Shown: piece by piece, positions 1 through 6,224 of the stretch
Layout of the letters: every line of letters starts with the position of its first letter
Position numbering within the stretch: position 1 is the stretch's first letter
Assembly: GCA_036377675.1 (NCBI GenBank)
Contig: DASUXY010000027.1
Span: 1-16,440, forward strand
Reading direction: 5' to 3'
DNA from: DASUXY01 sp036377675
Lineage (GTDB): Bacteria > Bacillota > Bacilli > Bacillales > Amphibacillaceae
DNA length: 16,440 nt
Made by a program: the position numbers and the translations under genes
Notes under the pieces: generated by a model
What the model was told of the DNA's origin: nothing
The model's database searches: none
What the model saw: the letters and a program-made list of their open reading frames with translations, nothing else

Positions 1-32
1 AGCATAATGCCTCTTTTCTTTAGTCATACCGA

Positions 33-240
33 TTATGAACTAAGGTCTCGAATGTTATATCCAAGAAAACCGATGAGCGTTAAGAGGATAGCTACACCTG
101 TCACGATTGAAATCTTGACCAGATTCACATCTTCTACAGGAAATTGAGGAATATGTCCAAACGGCGTAAGTTGACTCATTCATCAGGAAAATCAAATAAA
201 TTACCTAAGTAACCGACGAAAAATGTATCGATTACATATA
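33..240 (-). pseudogene. Remnant of an ABC-2 type export permease (C-terminal end, frameshifted)
   Basis: Read on the minus strand, 179 to 33 encodes a 48-residue stretch starting SQLTPFGHIPQFPVED, followed by one hydrophobic segment (about residues 26-42) and ending NIRDLSS-stop. Immediately upstream, in a different frame (about 238 to 179), comes YVIDTFFVGYLGNLFDFPDE followed by a TGA. Joined, these read like the last membrane segments of the ABC permease family often labelled exporter of polyketide antibiotics, whose members end with an SPFxHxPxLP segment, a final helix and a basic RRD-like tail. A small indel at about 178 separates the frames, and a TAG lies just upstream of 240, so the gene is broken and its N-terminal part is absent. 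The family assignment is from memory of the family's C-terminus and not from a search. There is no credible ribosome binding site before the ATG at 179. Confidence 0.6.
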
Positions 241-459
241 CCTAAACGACATGGATCAAACGCGGTGCTCAACCGATAAACCCACCTTCGTCCGACCTCT
301 ATATTTACTCCATCCAACGCTATAACCCTGTGGTTCTGTTTTTTATTCATTCATATTAAGTATAACTAAAACCTTTAATTCTTTGGAAGATTACCTTCTT
401 TATGATTCCATAATCTATGTCTTTCACGAAGATCTTCCGTCTTAAAAGGAATGACTTGC
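241..459. other. Intergenic stretch without a recognisable gene
   Basis: No open frame with a start and ribosome binding site is visible on either strand. On the minus strand one frame runs open for a short distance (about 345 to 267) but has no plausible start signal. It may be eroded sequence upstream of the permease remnant. The part around 241-300 is visibly richer in G+C than its AT-rich surroundings and holds a small stem (CGGT / ACCG). No convincing intrinsic terminator for the lipoprotein gene was found; the only palindrome nearby is around AAGATCTT at 429-436 and lacks a T-run. Confidence 0.5.
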
Positions 460-1374
460 TTATTCAAACTCAACCTCATCCTCGTTAATTGCAGAGTCAA
501 TTACATCTTGTGGAACTTCAATCTTGTCAATCTCATTAATCTTCGAGTAGTTGGATGCCATATTTTGGACTAAATGTACTTCTTCGCCTTCCTCTTCCAT
601 AACCATATCCATATCCATGTTGAAGGCTGTCATTTCAAAACTTTCTTTATCAATTATTATCTCATACGACATATCGTTTATTTCTGTATTTTCCATAATT
701 TCATCTAAGTCTTCATCCGATTCTTCAAGATCCTCTGGTAGAAAACCGTCAAGTAAGTCATTAACTAGATTCATAAACTCTTTTCCATCAGCCGTTAATT
801 TTAACGTGTATTCGTCATCTGACTCTTCAAATTCAAGTTCATCTGTAAATTGTTCAATCATTTTTAACTGTTCAGCAGGGTCTACCTCTTGCCCATCCAT
901 AACATCTGTCGCATCAATCATTGAATCGTCCATTTTGATCCACATATCACCTTCTTCGACACTGAAGTATATGCCTTCGTCAGTAATATACATTTCCTGA
1001 CCCATTTCTTCCGTTTCACCATCTGCTAGAGCTGTTGTTGTTCCTTTTTGGTAAACTGCGAGTGGATCCATCGTCATTTCCATTGTTAGGTCACTTTCGG
1101 TCTCCATTGAAAAATCTTCACTCGGGATCTCTACATTTTGTTTTATTAGTAGAGATACTTCGGCACTTTCCATATCAGCGGAAACTTCAAGAGCTTTTTT
1201 ATAGATTTCCTCAGCCGGCAATTCTTTCTCATCTGACTCTTCATTTGTTTCATCATTTTGTGCTTCACTGTCGGTTTCTTCATGAGCACCGTCTGCTGGT
1301 TCAGATTTATCTGAGCAAGCCGTCACCCCAAATGTCAAAATTGTTGCAAGTAAAACCATCAGTAGTTTCTTCAT
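460..1374 (-). CDS. Acidic secreted lipoprotein of unknown function
   Basis: This 304-residue protein begins with a lipoprotein signal peptide: MKK, a hydrophobic core, and the lipobox VTAC with the lipid-modified cysteine at residue 20. The mature protein starts with an acidic, Ser/Glu/Asp-rich linker (about 21-50). A soluble domain follows that resembles the LppX/DUF6612-like lipoproteins of Bacilli, in which a curved beta sheet could carry a hydrophobic ligand or present a binding surface. That family link is a judgement from overall pattern, with no catalytic motif seen. The protein is extremely rich in Glu, Asp and Met. The ATG is preceded by AAAGGTGG at good spacing, and a strong sigma-A-type promoter lies just upstream, so it is expressed as a single gene. 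It is expected to be anchored to the outer face of the membrane. The flanking genes are pseudogenes and give no functional clue. Confidence 0.85.
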   Translation of the reverse strand: MKKLLMVLLATILTFGVTACSDKSEPADGAHEETDSEAQNDETNEESDEKELPAEEIYKKALEVSADMESAEVSLLIKQNVEIPSEDFSMETESDLTMEMTMDPLAVYQKGTTTALADGETEEMGQEMYITDEGIYFSVEEGDMWIKMDDSMIDATDVMDGQEVDPAEQLKMIEQFTDELEFEESDDEYTLKLTADGKEFMNLVNDLLDGFLPEDLEESDEDLDEIMENTEINDMSYEIIIDKESFEMTAFNMDMDMVMEEEGEEVHLVQNMASNYSKINEIDKIEVPQDVIDSAINEDEVEFE

Positions 1375-1407
1375 ATAATTTCCACCTTTCTCAGCTTCTA
1401 AAAAACT

Positions 1408-1436
1408 ATTATACTATGATTACGGATAAGTTACAA
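1408..1436 (-). promoter_or_regulatory. Sigma-A-type promoter of the acidic lipoprotein gene
   Basis: On the minus strand a -35 box TTGTAA (1436-1431) is followed after exactly 17 bases by a perfect -10 box TATAAT (1413-1408). It lies about 35 bases upstream of the start codon and just ahead of the ribosome binding site, so it should drive this gene alone. Confidence 0.75.
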
Positions 1437-1441
1437 AAATG

Positions 1442-1472
1442 TTTCATTTATGAATAATTTTTATAAATGAAA
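1442..1472 (-). promoter_or_regulatory. Inverted repeat adjoining the lipoprotein promoter
   Basis: A perfect 10-bp inverted repeat (TTTCATTTAT / ATAAATGAAA, loop of 11) ends five bases upstream of the -35 box. It is AT-rich with a short T-run on the minus strand. It could be the old terminator of the peptidase pseudogene upstream or an operator for a repressor or activator. The sequence does not decide between these. Confidence 0.45.
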
Positions 1473-1530
1473 GATTACACCTCTACAGCAACTTCATTTA
1501 GATCAGAGAAATTGAACGACATGGGGATGC

Positions 1531-1824
1531 TCACTGTTGATATTTTTCTAAAAAGTCAAACATGAGTTGATACACTTTTATTTCACTTCCTTTTTCGAAA
1601 ACCCGTGCCCCTCATCTCCTGACAGTAAATATTCGACATCTAAATGCTTGAAACATGGGACGAAAACTTTTTCGCTCAGCAGCTTGTGGTCCACCGTGAG
1701 GCCAAAAAATGGTATGACGGTTATCATGTTCACCCTTTGCCTTAAAAAGCAAGGCCTCTATTTCCATACCGTCAAATGATTTATTTTTTATGATGGGAAA
1801 ATTTAAATAATTATCTGTGTACAA
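1531..1824 (-). pseudogene. S9 (prolyl oligopeptidase family) peptidase, internally deleted and frameshifted
   Basis: The minus strand from 1824 encodes a segment typical of S9 acylaminoacyl-peptidase-like enzymes: SFDGMEIEALLF, then TIFWPHGGPQAAER, then MFQAF. At about 1650 the match jumps to another frame reading KHLDVEYLLSGDEGHGFSKK, which is the C-terminal catalytic-histidine region (His at 1607-1605). A further frameshift at about 1575-1588 is needed to reach YQLMFDFLEKYQQ and the TGA at 1531. The catalytic-serine and aspartate region that should lie between the first two segments is missing, and the N-terminal beta-propeller is absent because the segment starts right after the neighbouring dehydrogenase stop. 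This cannot be an active peptidase. The family call rests on the remembered S9 motifs HGGP and DEGHGF. Confidence 0.8.
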
Positions 1825-1841
1825 GGTCGCAAATATACATT

Positions 1842-2396
1842 TTATCTTTTAGGCCTTTCCTCCCATGGTTCGAGTGTACCAATCACTGTATGTTTTCGAT
1901 CGTGTTGAATCGCTTTCATAACGCCTGCAGAAATTTCCTCATCCTTCAGCCACCTCGACATATCCCCTTCACGCTTAAACCCGAGGTGAACGTCACGATA
2001 CAAGCAACGGTCAGGAAGATCAAGGTTCGATTGTTGAATCTCTTCAAGATGTTGACTGCTTCCCTTGACGTGAAAAAGACGCCACTTCTTTCGTTGGGAT
2101 GTACATATTTCATTTAATATCGTAGGAATCACATTCGGGGCATCGCTATGAACCCAAGCGACAACTAAATCAATCGAACCATATGTTTCAATCGTAGTCC
2201 GAATCATCTGTTTTAAATCTTCCGTATGCTTATAATCCAATTGCTTTGTATGAACATTCCCTAGACTCGACTTTAATTGTCGCAGTCGTTGTTCATTTCT
2301 ACCAATGATGACCGTATGTTTTACCTGTTGAATGATCCATTTGGACATGTCCGCAAGCATCCCCGTTCCGCCGATAATGATTGCCTGTCTCAGCAA
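1842..2396 (-). CDS. Short-chain dehydrogenase-like Rossmann protein
   Basis: This 184-residue protein has a nucleotide-binding N-terminus, IIIGGTGML at about residues 6-14, a second-strand segment HTVIIGRNEQRL, and IDLVVAWVHS at about 76-85. It therefore has the Rossmann core of short-chain dehydrogenase/reductases. The canonical catalytic YxxxK is not evident; the corresponding region reads CLYRDVHLGF. The substrate is unknown and reductase activity is doubtful. Similar short proteins ending in GTLEPWE(E/K)RP occur in other Bacillaceae (from memory). The best start is a TTG at 2396, with AAAGGTTGAGG just upstream. It lies 35 bp downstream of the histidine kinase stop with no terminator visible between, so it may be cotranscribed with the two-component genes. 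The reading frame is intact. Confidence 0.75.
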   Translation of the reverse strand: MLRQAIIIGGTGMLADMSKWIIQQVKHTVIIGRNEQRLRQLKSSLGNVHTKQLDYKHTEDLKQMIRTTIETYGSIDLVVAWVHSDAPNVIPTILNEICTSQRKKWRLFHVKGSSQHLEEIQQSNLDLPDRCLYRDVHLGFKREGDMSRWLKDEEISAGVMKAIQHDRKHTVIGTLEPWEERPKR

Positions 2397-2431
2397 ACGA
2401 CCTCAACCTTTCTTTTTTATATAGTTTTAAC

Positions 2432-3823
2432 TTATATATATGAGCTTTCCATCGGTAAGTACACATGAAATGTTGTCCCTCTATGGACCTCACTATCGAC
2501 CATAATCGTACCGTCATGTCGTTCGATTATTTTCTTCGTAATCGCTAAACCAAGACCTGTACTGTGCTCAGTCCGAGTACGTGCTTTATCTACTTTATAA
2601 AAACGCTCAAAGATTTGCGAAAGCTGTGACTCCGGAATGCCAATCCCATTGTCTGCAATCGAAATTTGTGCATAATTTTGTGACGTCGCTGTATAAATCG
2701 TTATGCAACCTCGCTTCTCCGTATATCGAATCGCATTCGTAATCAGATTCATCCACACTTGATGTAATAATTTAGGATCGCCAACGACTTTAAGTGGCCT
2801 CACATTCATCTCAATGGCGAGGTCCTTTTTTCGCCACTGCCATTCTGTCATGGCGATGACTTCCTTCAGTTGATCCACAACATTAAAGGAGACGAAATCC
2901 TTTTGATCAACTTCATCTTCTAGCGTTGACAACGTTAACAATTGTTTACTTAGCATCGATAGCCGTTTACTTTCTTTTTCAATAATTGATAAATAATGTT
3001 GGCGCATGCTGGCGGGCAAATCTTCTTCCTGGAGAGCTTGAGAAAAGCCTTGAATTGATGTTAAGGGTGATTGGATTTCGTGAGATACATTTGACACAAA
3101 CTCCTGTCTTTTTTCTTCTGTCTGTTCTAGGCGATCACTCATTTTTGTAAAGTCCTTTGCAAGCCGGCCAATTTCATCGCGGCGGTTTACATTTAATTTA
3201 ATATGATAATTTCCACCAGCAATCTTTTGGGTAGCAATCGTTAACTTTTGAATCGGTTTAACGATGAAAGTCGTTCCAATTAAGATGAACAAAAAACTGA
3301 ACAATAAAGCTAAGGAAATTAACAAGGCAAAGAAAAAACGCATTTCGCCAAATTGGACGTTGGCATTAGGCCGCACAAACAATGCTTTCGTTTCCCCATT
3401 TATCTGAACAGGGACACCGATTGTATTTTTTAACTCATTATTAAAAAAACCCGTTATAAAAGGACTCCACGGATAGTTCGCAACCCCATGGTATTTTTGA
3501 CCATCTAACACTTGTTGAATGTCGTCTGGCGATAGTTCATACGATTTAAAAACTTCACCATAATGCTGTTCATTTCCGGCTCGGTCGATGACATGAAATT
3601 GATAACCTAAAGCTGTTAATGCAGATAAATAATCATCGAGTTGCTCGTATTTTTTCCCTTCAATAATATGGACTGTATTTTGTGCAATTTCTGTCACTTT
3701 TTTGTCATTTTCCGGCTTTAAAAAGTGGTGATAATATATATTTGCTGCAACAAAAGCGATGACAGCACTTGCAATCATAATTCCCATCGTCGTCATAATA
3801 ATTCGTACATACAGCGTCCGCAT
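2432..3823 (-). CDS. hssS: Sensor histidine kinase, HssS-like (heme-sensing)
   Basis: This membrane kinase of 463 residues has a first transmembrane helix at about 7-29, an extracytoplasmic sensor domain at about 30-162, a second helix at about 163-188 and a HAMP linker. The HisKA domain has phosphoacceptor His248 in SHEIQSP, followed by an HATPase_c domain with N-box Asn359/Asn363, DNGIG 391-395 and GLGLA 423-427. The N-terminus (TLYVRI), the NIYYHHFLKPEND segment after helix 1, and sensor segments such as YHG...PFITGFFNN...NTIGV and FVRP resemble Staphylococcus aureus HssS, which senses heme stress and phosphorylates HssR. A longer frame is open to an ATG at 3850. I chose the ATG at 3823 because GGAGGAAAG precedes it at good distance and the homologue starts there. 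It follows hssR after 75 bp. The heme role is inferred from homology. Confidence 0.85.
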   Translation of the reverse strand: MRTLYVRIIMTTMGIMIASAVIAFVAANIYYHHFLKPENDKKVTEIAQNTVHIIEGKKYEQLDDYLSALTALGYQFHVIDRAGNEQHYGEVFKSYELSPDDIQQVLDGQKYHGVANYPWSPFITGFFNNELKNTIGVPVQINGETKALFVRPNANVQFGEMRFFFALLISLALLFSFLFILIGTTFIVKPIQKLTIATQKIAGGNYHIKLNVNRRDEIGRLAKDFTKMSDRLEQTEEKRQEFVSNVSHEIQSPLTSIQGFSQALQEEDLPASMRQHYLSIIEKESKRLSMLSKQLLTLSTLEDEVDQKDFVSFNVVDQLKEVIAMTEWQWRKKDLAIEMNVRPLKVVGDPKLLHQVWMNLITNAIRYTEKRGCITIYTATSQNYAQISIADNGIGIPESQLSQIFERFYKVDKARTRTEHSTGLGLAITKKIIERHDGTIMVDSEVHRGTTFHVYLPMESSYI

Positions 3824-3898
3824 GATGAAACTTTCCTCCAAATGATCCATGTATAACAGAATAAATCGTTTGTGTTTATGTTATCAATAAAAGGCTTT

Positions 3899-4576
3899 TT
3901 ACACACGCACTTCTTCTAGCTTATAACCGAGTCCCCGAACAGTTTGAATACGAAAGCCATGTGTTTCAACGGGAAACCGTTCACGTAAACGTTTAACATG
4001 TACGTCGATCGTTCGATCATTTCCGGTAAAATCGCTTCCCCATACGAGCTTAATAAGCTGTTCACGCGTAAATGTTCGTCCTGGATAACTAGCTAATTGA
4101 GCGAGTAGTTCAAACTCTTTTAAAGGAAGAATGACGGTCTTTCCATTTGTTTGTACTTCATAGCTTTTTCGATTAATCACCGTCTGTCCAATGCGAATGA
4201 CTTCCTCATTCATCATCTGAAACCTTCTTAACAGTGCTTTTATTCGAAACAACACTTCCTTTGGTTCAAATGGTTTCACGACATAATCATCTGTACCTGA
4301 TAAATAAGCCTTTTCCTTGTCTGTAATTTCACCTTTAGCAGTGAGCATTAAGACTGGTAAATCATAATAAAAACGAATGTGTTCACACAATTCATAACCA
4401 TCGATATGAGGCATCATAATATCAACAATTGCTAAATGAATGTGAACATTTTCCATGCATTCCATTGCTTCTTTTCCATCAGTAGCTTCCACAACTTGAT
4501 AACCTTCACGTTGTAAATAAAAACGTAGTAACTCCCGTATGTGTGGGTCATCGTCAACAACTAATATCGTAATCAT
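3899..4576 (-). CDS. hssR: OmpR-family response regulator, HssR-like
   Basis: This 225-residue regulator has a receiver domain (about 1-115) with the acidic pair Asp9/Asp10, phosphoacceptor Asp52 in VDIMMP, Thr79 and Lys101. A winged-helix DNA-binding domain follows (about 125-222), with FTREQLIKLVWG, DRTIDVHVKRLRERF and a terminal TVRGLGYKLEE. GTDDYVVKPFE, KEFELL and the overall length and Asp52 position agree with Staphylococcus HssR, which turns on the hrtAB heme-efflux genes. The frame extends upstream to 4696, but no domain is encoded there. The ATG at 4576 has GGGAG nine bases upstream, whereas the in-frame ATG at 4585 directly abuts that GGGAG. I therefore took 4576. It is the first gene after the glmM terminator, so it needs its own promoter; I could not find a convincing one. 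hrtAB is not in the window. Confidence 0.87.
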   Translation of the reverse strand: MITILVVDDDPHIRELLRFYLQREGYQVVEATDGKEAMECMENVHIHLAIVDIMMPHIDGYELCEHIRFYYDLPVLMLTAKGEITDKEKAYLSGTDDYVVKPFEPKEVLFRIKALLRRFQMMNEEVIRIGQTVINRKSYEVQTNGKTVILPLKEFELLAQLASYPGRTFTREQLIKLVWGSDFTGNDRTIDVHVKRLRERFPVETHGFRIQTVRGLGYKLEEVRV

Positions 4577-4762
4577 CTGGGTCATCTCCCGTTCATCCGT
4601 AAAATGTAAATGTATCGTAACATAAACGATGTTAAGAAGGGAATATATTGCCCATGACGAAAAATTTTTTCCATAAAAGAATTCCCCTTCGAACAATCGT
4701 TCACTGTCCGAGAAATAAGATACTGGACCGGCGTAAACTTAAAAGAGCGTTCATTTCCTTGC

Positions 4763-4793
4763 ATAAAAAAAACTGCCTCACGTAGGCAGTTTT
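4763..4793 (-). terminator. Intrinsic terminator after glmM
   Basis: A perfect 10-bp stem AAAACTGCCT / AGGCAGTTTT with a 5-base loop ends in a run of eight T on the minus strand. It begins eight bases after the glmM stop codon. It separates the glmM transcript from hssR. Confidence 0.92.
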
Positions 4794-4800
4794 AAATAAA

Positions 4801-6147
4801 CTATTTCTTCGTCCCATATAATTTTTCAACGACTTTGGCGACGTGATCGGCATACCGCTCACATTGTTCTTCTGAATGTGCTTCAACCATTACTCGAATT
4901 AAAGGCTCTGTACCTGATGGTCGTACGAGAATGCGTCCTTCATTACCTAATTGTTGCTCAACAGATTCGATTGCTTCTGTAATTTGTGGATGGTTTAAAA
5001 CATCCGCTTTATTTGCCACTTCTACATTTTTAAGAACTTGGGGATAAATCGGCATTTCCCCAGCTAACTCGGATAACGGTTTATTCGTTTCTTTCATAAC
5101 ATTTATAAGTTGAAGTGCTGATAACAAGCCGTCTCCAGTTGTATTGTAATCGAGGAATATAATATGACCGGATTGTTCTCCACCTAAATTATAACCTCCT
5201 TCACGCATTTTTTCCATAACGTAACGGTCTCCTACATTTGTCTTCTCACTTTGTAAACCATGTCGCTCGAGTGCTTTGTAAAAACCGATATTACTCATTA
5301 TCGTAGAAACGACCGTACTATGATTTAGAAAACCTTTATCGTTCATATACTTTGCACAAATGAACATAATTTGGTCCCCATCGACGATCTTACCTTTCTC
5401 ATCTACAGCAATGAGTCGATCTCCATCGCCATCAAACGCCAGACCGATATCAGCCTCTTCTTCCAACACAAGTTCTTGTAGCTTTTCCGGATGAGTTGAG
5501 CCTACTCCATCATTGATGTTTAAACCATTTGGTGATGACCCGATTGAGGTAATATCGGCTTCTAAATCGGCAAATAAGTGCGTAGCTAAGCTCGATGTCG
5601 AACCATGTGCACAATCCAGCGCGATACGGTAACCTTCGAAGTCATTATCAATAGACTCTTTTAAATAGGAGAGGTATTTTTGTCCACCTTCAAAGTAGTT
5701 ATTCACTACACCAACATTAGCTCCGATCGGGCGTGGTAAATGATCTTCTCCATCCAATAATTGCTCAATTTCCCGCTCTTGTTCATCCGATAGTTTGAAT
5801 CCTTTAGGTCCAAAAAATTTAATCCCATTATCTTCTACCGGATTGTGCGAAGCTGAGACCATTATTCCCGCCTGTGAACTCGTCGCTTTCGTTAAATATG
5901 CAACTCCTGGCGTTGAAATAACTCCTAAGCGCATCACTTCAGCTCCAATTGATAAAAGACCCGCTACGAGAGATGATTCAAGCATGTAACCTGAGATACG
6001 GGTATCGCGTCCAATCAAAACTTTCGGTTGATCTATATCTCTTGTTAATACATACCCTGCAAATCGTCCTAGTTTAAATGCTAATTCCGGTGTTAATTCT
6101 TTATTTGCTATTCCTCGTACACCGTCTGTACCAAAATACTTACTCAT
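4801..6147 (-). CDS. glmM: Phosphoglucosamine mutase GlmM
   Basis: This protein interconverts glucosamine-6-phosphate and glucosamine-1-phosphate in the cytoplasm, the step that commits hexosamine to UDP-GlcNAc for peptidoglycan and teichoic acids. At 448 residues it has the usual GlmM length. Visible landmarks are KYFGTDGVRG at the N-terminus, the phosphoserine loop SASHNP with Ser100, the magnesium loop DGDGDR (Asp239, Asp241, Asp243), the sugar-binding GEQSGH at 323-328, and the phosphate-binding RPSGTEP at 409-415. The start is supported by AAAGGAGAGG upstream. It lies 77 bp downstream of cdaR, with no terminator seen between, and probably shares the cdaA-cdaR transcript. In B. subtilis CdaA, CdaR and GlmM form a complex in which GlmM lowers c-di-AMP synthesis. 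glmS, which follows glmM in B. subtilis, is not here. Confidence 0.97.
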   Translation of the reverse strand: MSKYFGTDGVRGIANKELTPELAFKLGRFAGYVLTRDIDQPKVLIGRDTRISGYMLESSLVAGLLSIGAEVMRLGVISTPGVAYLTKATSSQAGIMVSASHNPVEDNGIKFFGPKGFKLSDEQEREIEQLLDGEDHLPRPIGANVGVVNNYFEGGQKYLSYLKESIDNDFEGYRIALDCAHGSTSSLATHLFADLEADITSIGSSPNGLNINDGVGSTHPEKLQELVLEEEADIGLAFDGDGDRLIAVDEKGKIVDGDQIMFICAKYMNDKGFLNHSTVVSTIMSNIGFYKALERHGLQSEKTNVGDRYVMEKMREGGYNLGGEQSGHIIFLDYNTTGDGLLSALQLINVMKETNKPLSELAGEMPIYPQVLKNVEVANKADVLNHPQITEAIESVEQQLGNEGRILVRPSGTEPLIRVMVEAHSEEQCERYADHVAKVVEKLYGTKK

Positions 6148-6224
6148 ATGGTACCTCTCCTTTCCGTCCTTTTAACGAGAACACATCTTCAATCATTTGT
6201 ACTCTAAACGCTCCATATATTAGC

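Noticed and set aside
551..1457. Plus-strand open frames of 149 and 140 codons opposite the lipoprotein gene
   Set aside because: Serine- or leucine-rich shadow translations of an acidic gene, without ribosome binding sites and in conflict with a lipobox-bearing gene on the other strand.
3841..3898. Possible terminator between hssR and hssS (AAAAAGCCTTTT)
   Set aside because: The stem would be too short with no GC-rich part, and the two genes are expected to be coexpressed.
4577..4696. N-terminal extension of the response regulator to 4696
   Set aside because: The extra 40 residues have no domain character and no ribosome binding site; the homologues start at the 4576 ATG.
4577..4762. HssR-type direct repeats or a clear promoter upstream of hssR
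   Set aside because: Several GTTCA-like fragments are present, but no properly spaced pair and no convincing -35/-10 set.
4763..4800. glmS ribozyme or another riboswitch behind glmM
   Set aside because: Only a simple intrinsic terminator is present and glmS does not follow.
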